DNA of 64,000 nucleotides from Chryseobacterium luquanense (GCF_026460945.1 NZ_JAOVZV010000019.1:39624-103623), one strand, 5' to 3'; positions 17,344 to 26,766 are shown, counted from the stretch's first letter. Made by a program: numbers and translations. The notes: a model not told the origin generated them from the sequence alone.

Positions 17344-18693
17344 ATGAATATTATTACCAGTACATTTTCAGTTTTAAAGCAGTCTTCAGCCATTATTGTT
17401 TTGTCGGCAACTGTTATCAGTACTCAGCTTTCAGCGCAGAAAAAAATCGACACTTATTTTGATCATTTATTCAGTAATAATAAGATGATGGGCAGTGTTG
17501 CTGTTTCATATAAAGACAGTATTATTTATACCAAAGCGTTTGGTTATGCCGATGTAGATGCCAAATTAATGAACAATACAGATACAAAATTTCGTATTGG
17601 TTCTATTACAAAGACTTTCACAGGAGTATTGGTATTAAAGGCAGTTGAAGAACAGAAGTTAAAATTAGAAGACAGGCTTTCCGCTTATTTTCCTCAAGTG
17701 AAGAATGCTGAAAAAATTACAATAAGACAGCTTCTTAACCAACGTACCGGAATTTTTAATTTTACAGAAATTGAAGGTGAAGATGAATGGGAAAGAAAAT
17801 TTCATACTCAAAAAGAGTTTATGGATTTTTTCATCAATAAAAAAAGCAACTTTGAGCCGGGTGCAGAGTATGAATACAGCAATACCAATTATGCTTTGCT
17901 TGGTTTTATTCTTGAAAAACTATATCAAAAATCTTATGCTGAAATTCTTAATGAAAAAATCTGTACACCGCTTCGGTTAAAAAACACCTATTATTCGTTT
18001 GAAGTTGACAGTAAAAAGAATGAAGCCATCTCTTACAATATTCAAAATCGTTACGTGAGAAATGCAGTAACCAATTTTTCCAATCATCCTGCAAGTGGAG
18101 GGATTGCTTCTACACCTACAGATTTAAATAAATTTCTTTATGCCTTATTTAATAATAAACTGATGAGTGCCGAAAGTCTTAAAATAATGCTTCCTATGGA
18201 GGAAGGTGAGTACGGGATGGGAATTTTCAGATTTCCTATGGGGAAAAATTTAGTTTATGAACATGGAGGAAGAGTAGAGAATTATTTTTCGGATTATTGG
18301 TATTTTCCTAAAGAAGAACTTGGCGTGGTACAGTTTACCAACGCTGTTAATATTGATATGGATAAAATCATGTTTGTATTGACAAAGTATGCTTACCAAA
18401 TTCAACCTGAACTTCCGGACTTCAATAAAACACCGGAGCTTTCCGTGAAAGAATTTGCTGATATTAAGGGAACTTATTTTACTGAAGATAAAAAAGAGTC
18501 GGCTACTGTTTCTTCTGATGGTAATAATCTTGTTTTTCAAGGCGCAGAATCGAGACAGACCTATATTCCCTTAACATTTAAAAATAAAACAACTTTTGAA
18601 TATGATAAGATAAAAATAATCTTTGATCCTAAAAAACATCAATTAACGATTTATCAGGATAATATAGTAAAAGTATTTAGACAAAAAGTTTAG
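17344..18693 (+). CDS. Serine hydrolase, beta-lactamase class C/PBP4* family, exported
   Basis: A 449-residue secreted protein with a signal peptide ending near SAQ (residue 32). The catalytic domain has the three motifs of the family: S87-I-T-K90 (nucleophile and general base), Y178-S-N180, and H307-G-G309 in place of KTG. A C-terminal domain (about 350-449) of beta strands follows, with repeated Phe-rich stretches as in many Bacteroidota members. The family includes esterases, D-aminopeptidases and class C-like enzymes; HGG rather than KTG makes true beta-lactamase activity less likely. It is monocistronic, with its own promoter element and a strong terminator. Confidence 0.87.
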   Translation: MNIITSTFSVLKQSSAIIVLSATVISTQLSAQKKIDTYFDHLFSNNKMMGSVAVSYKDSIIYTKAFGYADVDAKLMNNTDTKFRIGSITKTFTGVLVLKAVEEQKLKLEDRLSAYFPQVKNAEKITIRQLLNQRTGIFNFTEIEGEDEWERKFHTQKEFMDFFINKKSNFEPGAEYEYSNTNYALLGFILEKLYQKSYAEILNEKICTPLRLKNTYYSFEVDSKKNEAISYNIQNRYVRNAVTNFSNHPASGGIASTPTDLNKFLYALFNNKLMSAESLKIMLPMEEGEYGMGIFRFPMGKNLVYEHGGRVENYFSDYWYFPKEELGVVQFTNAVNIDMDKIMFVLTKYAYQIQPELPDFNKTPELSVKEFADIKGTYFTEDKKESATVSSDGNNLVFQGAESRQTYIPLTFKNKTTFEYDKIKIIFDPKKHQLTIYQDNIVKVFRQKV

Positions 18694-18735
18694 TTCCAAA
18701 ATCCTCTATATAAAAAATCTTAATCTTTTAATTGG

Positions 18736-18774
18736 AAACCCTCAAAGTTTTTATATTTTAAACTTTGAGGGTTT
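18736..18774. terminator. Bidirectional terminator
   Basis: Perfect 15-bp arms AAACCCTCAAAGTTT / AAACTTTGAGGGTTT with a 9-nt loop and T or A runs on both sides, between the convergent genes ending at 18693 (+) and 18806 (-). Confidence 0.85.
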
Positions 18775-18805
18775 TTTATTTTGGGTAAATATTACAAACG
18801 ATGGA

Positions 18806-19390
18806 TCAATTAAATTCATCATGATAAGACTTTATATTGTCAAGAGTCGGTAAAGTATTAACGGTAATTTTCTTCAGGTTTTTCTTTGCTTTTTTAGAGC
18901 CTAAAATCTGGGTAATCTCGGTGAAAGTTCCGGCAAGAAGATCAATTTTTGTGTCAACCGTAGTCTCTTTACCATCCCAATATATTTTTGAAACAGCAAT
19001 CAGTTCAAATTTCCCTTTATTAAAACGGAAAGTTTGCTCATTTTTTACATCACCAATTTCTTTATAAATGATCAGATTATTGTTTTCAATGCGTATATCG
19101 GGAACCTGATTTCCACCATATTTTCCTTCGGGATATTGCGGGTCGAAAACTTCTGTAGAACTGAATGCAGATTTAAATTTTCTATCCGGTCCTAAAAAGA
19201 AGATCTGTAGTTTTAAAGGTTGTGTAGCGTCTTTGGTATTCATAGAAAGAAGAACTTTATCCTGCAGCCCGTCTTTATTAAGATCACCAACTGCATCTCT
19301 TATCATTTTAAAATGATTTGTATTTTCATTGGCTTGAGAGAATAAAGGCAGAGTTGCGAAAATAGCTGATAAGAATAATATTTTCTTCAT
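18806..19390 (-). CDS. Secreted protein with a calcium-type DxNxDG repeat
   Basis: 194 residues with a cleavable signal (MKKILFLSAIFATLPLFSQA). Early in the mature part is GDLNKDGLQDKVLL, a single FG-GAP/VCBS-type calcium loop. The rest is beta-rich with an IYKEIGDVKNEQTFRF stretch and ends in short basic segments. Similar small Bacteroidota proteins are annotated as VCBS-repeat or hypothetical. No enzyme motif is present. It is monocistronic and convergent with the serine hydrolase. Confidence 0.7.
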   Translation of the reverse strand: MKKILFLSAIFATLPLFSQANENTNHFKMIRDAVGDLNKDGLQDKVLLSMNTKDATQPLKLQIFFLGPDRKFKSAFSSTEVFDPQYPEGKYGGNQVPDIRIENNNLIIYKEIGDVKNEQTFRFNKGKFELIAVSKIYWDGKETTVDTKIDLLAGTFTEITQILGSKKAKKNLKKITVNTLPTLDNIKSYHDEFN

Positions 19391-19831
19391 GGTTTTTACA
19401 AATTGTAATTTAGTTTGAATATCTAAACTACGAAAAAAACTTTGATTATAACATGAAGAGGAAAGAAATCAAAAGTTATAAATCCATAGAATTTTTTTAC
19501 AAATAGATTTAAAAATCTTTTAGAATCATTTATCTGGATACATAGTAAAGCAAGATTATTTTTCTTCTTGAATATTTATGAGTATAATAAATAATTCACA
19601 ATAACAACTAATTATTTTATCTAAAATAATTTTATTTAAAAGATGTGGTATAAGGCTTTGAGGGCTTTTTATAAAGTTGATGATTTTAATATTTTTATCA
19701 TAATTTAATGAATTATATATTAAAATTGACGAAGTATGACAATAGTCATGTATTTATAAATTTAACATAATTTAATTTCAAAAAAAAATCTGGATCCCTA
19801 TTTTAGCAATCCTTAGAAAACTGAAAATTTG
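19391..19831. other. AT-rich intergenic gap
   Basis: 441 bp between divergent genes. It is very AT-rich, with no frame of note, no hairpin with long arms and no clear TAnnTTTG match close to either gene. A short ATGAC-AATA-GTCAT palindrome lies at about 19736. I see nothing else in it. Confidence 0.5.
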
Positions 19832-21646
19832 ATGATAAAGTACTTCTTAATTCTGACAGGATTGAGCATTTCCTGTGGTGTTTTTGCTCAGCATCATGTC
19901 TCGAGAATTTATTCCGATTTCTCCGGCTTTTGGGATAGCAGCACAACAGTTCAACCCAACAACAATCATAATCTTTTGGCTTTCACATGGGATGCTGATG
20001 GTGCAGGAAATATTTATCAGCCCAAAACATACAGTACGGGGGTAAATAATGCTGTGTTAACATCGCATGGAGTATCCTATACTGCAGGAACATTTATATC
20101 ATTACCGATTTATAACGTTCCCGCTCCAAATGGTAGTACATACGTAGGAGTTGGGCAAATGTATGGTGGTAATGGGAATGTGTCTCCGGTTCCTGTACAC
20201 AACAACTTTGTGGAGTATTTGTCTGATGGTATTCAGGGATTGGGGTTAGGAACGGCAATGTTTAATATTCCTCCAGGCTCAAGTATAAGCCTTAATACCA
20301 TGGGAATTGTACCTTCTTCAATTGGTGACGGTATTCCGGATCTTATCTTTACTCAGATGGGTGAGCCTTCGGGTAACCCTGATGTTTTTTACTTCGTTAA
20401 TGAACTGGGGAATACGATAGGAACTACTTATTCAGTTACTTTTAACAGCGTACCGGTAATCGGGAATGCCTGTTGGAAATTTTATAATGCTAATACTAAT
20501 CCGCCTACCTATAATGCAGGAGTTTCAGGTACTTCCGGAACTGGAAGCTGCGTGCGTGCTGTACGAGTTTTGGCGGCTGACTGGTCTGAATTTGGAATCA
20601 CCAGTAGCAACTATATGCAGGCTGTGAAATTAATTCAGACATTCTCAGGTTCTTCAGATCTTGCATTTATCGGTGCTTATAATGAGGAATCAATCACTTT
20701 TGCGGCAAGTGTATCAGGAAGTGTTTATAATGACAATGATGCAGGAGTTCCAAATGGTAATTTTTATTCAGGCGCTACGGTAAGACTGCTTAATAATGGA
20801 GTATCCTTCCGAACTGCAACGACAAATTCCAGTGGGTTTTATTTCTTTGATAATATTAATACCAATACATATCCGGGACCTTTCACGGTTGAATTGGTGG
20901 TACCTCAGGGGTTTTCTGTAGTTGGAAACAGTTTGGGAAATACAAGCAACAGTATTCCTGCTGTGCTCACCAATGGCTCTTCACAAGGAAATAACTTTGG
21001 AATCAACCGACCACCTGTAGTAGGAAACGATACCTTTTCGGTTCCTAAAAATGTATCTAAAATAGTTAATCTCATAGCAAACGATAGCGACTCCGATGGC
21101 GGAGTTCTTATTCCTTCAAGCATAAATTTGATTATACCCGCAGGAGCATCTAATATTTCGACTTCAGGAAGCAACACCAAAGGATTTACCGTAAATAATC
21201 AGGGAACCTGGAATGTCGATAATGCCGGAATCTTAACGTTTACTCCTGCACAGAATTTCTTCGGTACAGCATCTGTGGCGCAATATACCATTAAGGATAA
21301 TGCAGGATTATCAAGCAATATTGCATCGATCAATATATCGGTAGATTATTGTTATAAACCGGGAGCAACAGGCACAACCACTTCTTACACCAATCTGGGA
21401 ATTTCTACGTTGTCGGAAAGATTTAAAAACTGGCCTGTAGGACCTACTACACCAGAAGGTGGAATTCCCAACGGTTTTTTAGCACTCAACTCTTCAGATA
21501 AGGGAATGGTGATCACAAGGGTTTCCAGCTCTTCAGCAGTTCCTCAGCCGAAAAAAGGAATGATAATCTATGATATAGCATCTCAGTGTGTTAAACTATA
21601 CAATGGTTCTGTCTGGAACTGTATCAAAAGAAGCTGTAACGATTAA
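19832..21646 (+). CDS. Secreted modular protein with SdrD-B-like and cadherin-like domains
   Basis: 604 residues from the ATG at 19832; one codon earlier a TTG is open but less likely. The signal peptide ends at VFAQ. The N-terminal half (about 20-280) is a beta-rich region of unknown type. An SdrD-B-like Cna domain follows (about 290-385: SGSVYNDNDAGVPNG, FYFFDNINT). Next is a tandem Big/cadherin-like domain (about 395-505: GNDTFSVPKN, IANDSDSDGG, FTPAQNFFG). The tail ends GMIIYDIASQCVKLYNGSVWNC. The same tail type ends the next gene 11 bp downstream, so the two form an operon. No T9SS C-terminal domain is recognisable. Confidence 0.75.
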   Translation: MIKYFLILTGLSISCGVFAQHHVSRIYSDFSGFWDSSTTVQPNNNHNLLAFTWDADGAGNIYQPKTYSTGVNNAVLTSHGVSYTAGTFISLPIYNVPAPNGSTYVGVGQMYGGNGNVSPVPVHNNFVEYLSDGIQGLGLGTAMFNIPPGSSISLNTMGIVPSSIGDGIPDLIFTQMGEPSGNPDVFYFVNELGNTIGTTYSVTFNSVPVIGNACWKFYNANTNPPTYNAGVSGTSGTGSCVRAVRVLAADWSEFGITSSNYMQAVKLIQTFSGSSDLAFIGAYNEESITFAASVSGSVYNDNDAGVPNGNFYSGATVRLLNNGVSFRTATTNSSGFYFFDNINTNTYPGPFTVELVVPQGFSVVGNSLGNTSNSIPAVLTNGSSQGNNFGINRPPVVGNDTFSVPKNVSKIVNLIANDSDSDGGVLIPSSINLIIPAGASNISTSGSNTKGFTVNNQGTWNVDNAGILTFTPAQNFFGTASVAQYTIKDNAGLSSNIASINISVDYCYKPGATGTTTSYTNLGISTLSERFKNWPVGPTTPEGGIPNGFLALNSSDKGMVITRVSSSSAVPQPKKGMIIYDIASQCVKLYNGSVWNCIKRSCND

Positions 21647-21657
21647 ATTTATACAAT

Positions 21658-22215
21658 ATGAAGAAGAGTTTAATACTGATGGCTGCAATGTTCATCATAA
21701 GTTTGAATGCTCAGATAGGAATTGGCAAAACAGTGATTTCAGGAACGGGTTCCATCATGGAATTTGATGGTAATACTTCAAATCAGTTAAGTGATAATAC
21801 AACAGCTAATACAAAAGGTCTGATTTTGCCTGCAGTTCTTGAAATCCCTAATTTCGGAACTTCAGGTTCTGCTACGAGTATTCCTCAGAATGGAACATTT
21901 CTATTTGACAGGCAGACCAAAAAAAACAGATTCTATGAAAATGGAGTATGGAAAGATTTGTCTGATGAAGGTAATAATGCCAATTTAATTCCCTTTGCAG
22001 GAACTGAAAAAGGAAACGGAGTGATCGTAGGGGCATCATCAAGTGCTGCAAAAGGAGTTTTGGTTTTCGAATCAGCTGATAAAGCATTGGTTCTTCCCCA
22101 TATCTTTAATCCGCATCTCACGGTGATTAATCCTTATCCGGGAATGATGTGCTACGACACGCAAAGCAATTCAATAGCTGTTTATGATGGCACCAATTGG
22201 AATTATTGGAAATAA
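21658..22215 (+). CDS. Secreted protein sharing its C-terminal tail with the upstream product
   Basis: 185 residues with a signal ending at LNAQ. Blocks NGTFLFDRQTKKNRFYENGVW and GMMCYDTQSNSIAVYDGTNWNYW have the shape (short strand, YD, then YxGxxWN) of the tail of the upstream protein; the first block is a degenerate internal copy. It lies 11 bp behind that gene and before a terminator. Function is unknown; a surface or matrix role together with the upstream modular protein is an inference. Confidence 0.7.
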   Translation: MKKSLILMAAMFIISLNAQIGIGKTVISGTGSIMEFDGNTSNQLSDNTTANTKGLILPAVLEIPNFGTSGSATSIPQNGTFLFDRQTKKNRFYENGVWKDLSDEGNNANLIPFAGTEKGNGVIVGASSSAAKGVLVFESADKALVLPHIFNPHLTVINPYPGMMCYDTQSNSIAVYDGTNWNYWK

Positions 22216-22245
22216 ATTTCAATGAATCGCAGAAAACCATTAGCA

Positions 22246-22272
22246 AAAAAGAACGCCTTAAGCGTTCTTTTT
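22246..22272. terminator. Bidirectional terminator
   Basis: AAAAAGAACGC / GCGTTCTTTTT perfect 11-bp arms, 5-nt loop, between convergent genes ending at 22215 (+) and 22283 (-). Confidence 0.85.
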
Positions 22273-22282
22273 GATATTCTGT

Positions 22283-22654
22283 TTATTTTTCAGGCTCATT
22301 GCCGTTGTTGCACCAATAGAGAGCATGATAAACATTGTCTTTCGAGAAAAATTTAAAATTACTAAAACCTTCTACATCGCTGAACGTTTTTGCATTTTCA
22401 TTATTACTTACAATCGCAGCCCGATTGTAATGAGTGATTGTATTTAATTCTGAAAGAGAATTTTTGAGCCAGGTTTTGACATCTGCATTCTCCAAGTCGG
22501 TATCCAGATACAGCATATAATTCAGTTCATCGAATTTTGCCACTTTGTTTTTAACATGTGGAATGACAAGATTTTCAAAATCTTCTCTGTTGATTTCTCC
22601 TGTAGCATTAAATGCCGCTACGTTGTCTGGTGCATCATTAAGTATGGTAATCAT
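22283..22654 (-). CDS. SpoIIAA-like (STAS/DUF3478) protein
   Basis: 123 residues from the ATG at 22654 (MITILNDAPDNVAAFNATG); the frame is open 18 codons further but that part lacks family features. It has the typical SpoIIAA-like layout: an opening strand with VAAFNATGEINREDFENLVIP, an acidic DLENADVKTWLKNSL helix, and a C-terminal RAAIVSNNENAKTF and FKFFSKDN segment. These cytoplasmic proteins have a lipid- or ligand-binding STAS/CRAL-TRIO-like fold and no known reaction. It stands alone. Confidence 0.75.
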   Translation of the reverse strand: MITILNDAPDNVAAFNATGEINREDFENLVIPHVKNKVAKFDELNYMLYLDTDLENADVKTWLKNSLSELNTITHYNRAAIVSNNENAKTFSDVEGFSNFKFFSKDNVYHALYWCNNGNEPEK

Positions 22655-22889
22655 ATTGTATATTTTTGGTGGTGAGAAGAGTTTGGCAATAATTAAGCCA
22701 TTAAACAATGGTGTGGTATTAAAAATTATAAAACTTAGATTGTGCTTTTTATCAGAATTTTATAAATCAATTATGATATCATTATTTTAACATTCCCAAA
22801 AGTTGTTTAATATTTAGAAATTTAGGCAGGGATGCTGTAACAAAACGATACATTAATACACTCATCATAAGTAATAAAAACGAATAACA

Positions 22890-23774
22890 ATGCCCACTTT
22901 AAGCACAAAATATGTCTTTCTTGACTTCTTTAATTTTCTGAAAAAACCGAACGATCAACAGATTGAATCCTCAACAAAAGAAAAGATACTTATTCTTTTT
23001 AAATTTCTTTTTTTTGAATTGTTAATTACGTGTATCATTGTTTTTCCGCTGGATTATATCATCGATAAGTTTATTACACTGAAAAGCGAAAGTTTAGATT
23101 ATCAACAAAATACAATCTACATGGTTTTTATTCTTGTTGTTATTTTGGTTCCTTTTTTTGAAGAAGTTATATTCAGATCAGTTTTACGATATAACTCAAT
23201 ATATAAGGGAAGGATCAGCTGTGAAAAGTGGAACAGAGTTTTCCCTTATCTTGTTTATACACTCTGCATCGCTTTTGGTTTGGTTCATGCGGGAAATTAT
23301 TTCAACGAAAGTATTACGTTTTTTCTTTTATCACCCCTTATCGTTTTAAGCCAGCTTTCAGGAGCATTTGTTATCAGCTATATCAGAGTACGGTTAAATT
23401 TTTATTACGGATTTTTCTATCATGCGCTTTGGAATTTTGTCGCTGCGATTTTGATTCCTTCCGTCATGATTTTATTTGCCAGTCCGTACGTGGATAAAAT
23501 CACAAATTATACTTTGAGCATTGAGGAAAAAGTATTTTTCCATTTGAATGAAACCCAGACGACCAGTTTGGATATAAGAGATCATAAAATATATAAAATC
23601 GAAGCAACGCAATTGTATCTTCAGGATATTCTTGATCTAATTTATGGGAAAGGCAAATTTTATGTTGATGAATATATTGTTAATATGAAATTTTCCTCAA
23701 AAAGAGGACTTACAAAGGAGGAGTTTAAAAAGGTATTGGAGAAGGAATATGAGATTCAAAATTCTTCTGAATAA
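22890..23774 (+). CDS. CPBP-family intramembrane glutamic endopeptidase
   Basis: 294 residues with about six membrane segments. The family motifs are in order: EE at 91-92 with R96 (FFEEVIFRSVLR), H133 in FGLVHAGNY, and H178 with N182 in FFYHALWNF. This is the CAAX-prenyl-protease-2/bacteriocin-processing fold (ABI family). The catalytic pair is the first Glu with the two histidines. A C-terminal tail of about 90 residues is cytoplasmic or periplasmic and variable. No bacteriocin genes are nearby, so its substrate is unknown. Confidence 0.88.
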   Translation: MPTLSTKYVFLDFFNFLKKPNDQQIESSTKEKILILFKFLFFELLITCIIVFPLDYIIDKFITLKSESLDYQQNTIYMVFILVVILVPFFEEVIFRSVLRYNSIYKGRISCEKWNRVFPYLVYTLCIAFGLVHAGNYFNESITFFLLSPLIVLSQLSGAFVISYIRVRLNFYYGFFYHALWNFVAAILIPSVMILFASPYVDKITNYTLSIEEKVFFHLNETQTTSLDIRDHKIYKIEATQLYLQDILDLIYGKGKFYVDEYIVNMKFSSKRGLTKEEFKKVLEKEYEIQNSSE

Positions 23775-23860
23775 TTATAAAAATCATTTATAATATTTCT
23801 TTTTTGATTCCTAATTTTGTCGGGCTTCAAACAGAAAATTTTTCTCTGTATCACATTATT

Positions 23861-23888
23861 TCAATTTGCTTGACGCTAAAAGTTTAAT
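23861..23888 (+). repeat. 28-bp repeat, left partner of an inverted pair
   Basis: Reads TCAATTTGCTTGACGCTAAA followed by AGTTTAAT. It recurs inverted at 24616-24643 with one mismatch in 28. The 332-bp gap 23775-24106 holds this repeat, a perfect 9-bp hairpin at 23927-23947 (CTATTTTTC-GAA-GAAAAATAG) and no gene. Confidence 0.8.
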
Positions 23889-24106
23889 AATTGTTTAAGT
23901 ATTTAAGGTTATAATCGTTATTACTTCTATTTTTCGAAGAAAAATAGTTTCGACAAGTCTGTAGCGAATTTCATTGTTAAAATATAGACTTAAATCAGCG
24001 TAATTCGTGGAATCTTATAAAAATCTATCACACAGTTCTAAGGTGATGGATGGATCTCGATGATATTTTAATATCTGTTTTAAGGAGTCATCTGAGTTTT
24101 ATATGT

Positions 24107-24424
24107 TTAGATAAAGGTTTCCGTTACAATACCATTTCCGATAACTCCTGATTGATCTTTAATCTCAAAATCCATTCCGCTGTACAATTGATTGATAAAC
24201 AACTCGGCATCAATCAAAGTAACATTAATGGACACTGAATCCCCGGGAAATACGAGCTCTTCTTCCTCAAAGTTGAGTGCCCCAAGATAGGATTGCAGTC
24301 CATAGGGAAATTGAAATAAAACCCGAAATCCTGTGGATACAGGACTCACCAATCCATTATTATCTGTAGGGTAAAAATTAATCAGTGCTGTAAAATGCGA
24401 AGTTTTTTTCATATTGATATGCAT
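24107..24424 (-). CDS. EF-Tu C-terminal-domain-like beta-barrel protein
   Basis: A 105-residue protein made of one beta-barrel resembling domain 3 of elongation factor Tu: an FHPTD-like INFYPTDNNG opening, FPGDSVSINVTLID (cf. MPGD...V.L of EF-Tu), and FEIKDQSGVIGNGIVTE near the end. No GTPase domain is present. Similar stand-alone barrels are annotated as EF-Tu-like in Bacteroidota; their role is unknown. The ATG at 24412 (MKKTSHFTAL) is an equally good start. The gene is bracketed by a 28-bp inverted repeat. Confidence 0.7.
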   Translation of the reverse strand: MHINMKKTSHFTALINFYPTDNNGLVSPVSTGFRVLFQFPYGLQSYLGALNFEEEELVFPGDSVSINVTLIDAELFINQLYSGMDFEIKDQSGVIGNGIVTETFI

Positions 24425-24615
24425 TATTAGATGCTTTTTGCGGGTTTATTGAGAAAGTTCAGATTCTATGAAATTATTTATATTTTTAAAATCTGAGCAG
24501 TTCTAAATCTTAGAACGATTTTTTTATAAATATAATAAAACTTCATAAATTCACTTCGTTACGAAAATCACTCGAAGGGGCGAATATTTTATTTTAATCA
24601 CTTAAATAAAATGGC

Positions 24616-24643
24616 ATTAAACTTTTAGCGTTAAGCAAATTGA
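24616..24643 (-). repeat. 28-bp repeat, right partner of the inverted pair
   Basis: The reverse complement matches 23861-23888 at 27 of 28 positions. Further similarity (TTTAAG, then a TTCG-rich short hairpin) follows inward in both copies, so the repeated unit is longer than 28 bp. Confidence 0.8.
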
Positions 24644-24712
24644 AAAATGTTAGACAAAAAGAAACCATGTATGATTCGGAGAAATCAGTAAAATTTAATT
24701 AAAAAGATTAAA

Positions 24713-25105
<393 letters not shown>

Positions 25106-25146
25106 TTATATTGTTGAAATGAGAATGTTGATTGTTTTCTGATATT

Positions 25147-25154
25147 TATTTTTG
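25147..25154 (+). promoter_or_regulatory. TAnnTTTG -7 element for the DUF1294 gene
   Basis: TATTTTTG with a TTG 16 bp upstream (25128-25130), 17 bp before the ATG at 25171. It supports that ATG over the earlier non-ATG open frame. Confidence 0.45.
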
Positions 25155-25170
25155 TTTTAGATTTGCCATA

Positions 25171-25443
25171 ATGTTGTACCTACTTTTAATAATCAATCTT
25201 CTCACTTTTATAATCTTTACCTTAGATAAATGGAAAGCGACCCAACATAAAAGAAGAATTTCAGAGTTTTCTTTGTTAACCTTAACATTTATTGGAGGGA
25301 CCGTGGGAGCCGTTTTGGCAATGCTGATTTTCAGACATAAGGTTTCTAAGAAAAGTTTTTTGCTTAAACTTTGCGGGATTATTATAATACAGATTATCAT
25401 TTTTGTTGGATATTGGAATTGGAGTATTGGAAGTTTTGAGTAG
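25171..25443 (+). CDS. DUF1294 small membrane protein
   Basis: 90 residues from the ATG at 25171 (MLYLLLIINLLTF). Features of DUF1294 are all present: a first TM segment, DKWKATQHKRRISE, LLTLTFIGGTVGAVLAML (second TM) and FRHKVSKKSF, then a third TM. The cytoplasmic membrane is the location; no biochemical role is known. It is divergent from the small barrel gene. Confidence 0.85.
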   Translation: MLYLLLIINLLTFIIFTLDKWKATQHKRRISEFSLLTLTFIGGTVGAVLAMLIFRHKVSKKSFLLKLCGIIIIQIIIFVGYWNWSIGSFE

Positions 25444-25555
25444 ATTGAAAACCGGAAAGCTAGCAAATACTTTAACACTTTTTAAGTACCACACAGGGCT
25501 ACCACGGCATTATATTTTCTTTGTTGTTAGCATATAACACCAAAAATAAAATATA

Positions 25556-26104
25556 ATGTCAAAGAAAATTGCAATTTTAGCAACACACGGATTTGAAGAA
25601 AGTGAATTAAAATCTCCAAAGGAACATTTAGAACAACAAGGTTGGACGGCTCATATCGTCAGTCCAAAATCAGGAACCATCAAAGCATGGGCTGAAAAAG
25701 ACTGGGGACAGGAATATAATGTAGATAAAACCTTAGATGAGGTTTCTGCATCAGAATATGATGCCTTGGTACTACCGGGAGGCGTTATCAATCCCGATCA
25801 GTTAAGAACGAATGATAAAGCTTTGTCTTTTGTTCAGGATTTTTTCAAACAGCATAAACCAGTCGCTGCCATCTGTCACGGTCCACAAATTCTGATCAAT
25901 GCAGGTGCTGTTGAAGGTAGAAATCTGACTTCTGTAAACTCGATCAGCATCGACCTGAAAAATGCAGGCGCAAAATGGGAAGACAGCGAAGTAGTAGTGG
26001 ATAACGGTTTGGTTACGAGCCGTACTCCCGAAGATCTTCCTGCCTTTAACGCGAAAATGGTGGAGGAAATTAATGAAGGGCAGCATGAAGATCAGAATTT
26101 GTAA
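25556..26104 (+). CDS. DJ-1/PfpI family glutamine amidotransferase-like protein
   Basis: 182 residues. The nucleophile elbow is AAICHGPQ with C107-H108, and the supporting Glu lies in HGFEESEL near residue 15. LVLPGGVINPDQLR and GLVTSRTPEDLPAF complete the PfpI/YhbO signature. Members are cytoplasmic and are linked to glyoxal or stress protection; protease activity was the first claim for PfpI. The gene stands alone without a recognised promoter. Confidence 0.9.
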   Translation: MSKKIAILATHGFEESELKSPKEHLEQQGWTAHIVSPKSGTIKAWAEKDWGQEYNVDKTLDEVSASEYDALVLPGGVINPDQLRTNDKALSFVQDFFKQHKPVAAICHGPQILINAGAVEGRNLTSVNSISIDLKNAGAKWEDSEVVVDNGLVTSRTPEDLPAFNAKMVEEINEGQHEDQNL

Positions 26105-26214
26105 TATTTTCTAGGTTCTTTTGCCTTGATGCAAAAAGAATAAGACGTAAAATAATCTCAGCAAAATATAATCAAGACGGAAAGCTTCTGATAAAATTTA
26201 AAGTTTTTATTAGG

Positions 26215-26292
26215 AGCTTTTCCCGCTTTCCACTATATCTTTTGTTCCGCTTTGCTGCACAAAAGGATGCCGTTTCAATCGGGGCTAGGATG
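26215..26292. repeat. Dispersed element (family E), second copy
   Basis: Contains TTTTCCCGCTTTCC on the left and CAATCGGGGCTAGGAT on the right, matching the ends of the element at 10624-10750. The inner part is a looser hairpin (ATCTTTTGTTCCGC / GCTGCACAAAAGGAT). Family members thus share ends and vary inside. Confidence 0.75.
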
Positions 26293-26353
26293 TTCGTTGT
26301 TCCTTAAAATATTTTAGAATATATTTACAACTGTTTAAGTTTTAAATAGAACC

Positions 26354-26737
26354 ATGAAAAAAGTAACAGTTAATTTAATCGTTGGAGCCGGATTAGTTTT
26401 AGGAACGGCTGCCTTATTTGGACAAAAATCTTTAAACACAATTACTCCAATTCATTTAATTGAAAAAAATGTAGGAACTGGTCTGGAAGGCACATGGAAA
26501 ATCTATAAAATAGATGGAAAAGTTGTTAAGAATGAACTAACAAAAACATTTGCAGCCAACGGAGTATTAACTACTAAAATGTACAACGGTACTAAAAAGA
26601 CAAAATGGAAGCTCGAAGATGGAAAACTTTGTGTAAATGAAGTTGGTGATGAGTTCCAATGTTGCGAATATAAAGTAACAAAAACTACCCTTACTTACAC
26701 CATTGAAGGGATGGAGTTAAGTTTTATTCGTAAATAA
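26354..26737 (+). CDS. Exported lipocalin-like domain protein
   Basis: 127 residues. The N-terminal hydrophobic segment ending in FGQK is a signal peptide. The mature part has GTGLEGTWKIYKIDG, then KTFAANGVLTTKMYNG, KWKLEDGKLCVNE and TTLTYTIEGMELSFIRK, the strand order of the lipocalin-like/DUF4488-type small barrels of Bacteroidota. Three Cys (near 98-108) might form a disulphide. Function is unknown. Confidence 0.7.
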   Translation: MKKVTVNLIVGAGLVLGTAALFGQKSLNTITPIHLIEKNVGTGLEGTWKIYKIDGKVVKNELTKTFAANGVLTTKMYNGTKKTKWKLEDGKLCVNEVGDEFQCCEYKVTKTTLTYTIEGMELSFIRK

Positions 26738-26766
26738 TATATTCTGCTAAACAAATTTTAAAATAA

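Noticed and set aside
17344..18693. True beta-lactamase
   Set aside because: SxxK and YxN are present but the third motif is HGG, as in esterase-type serine hydrolases.
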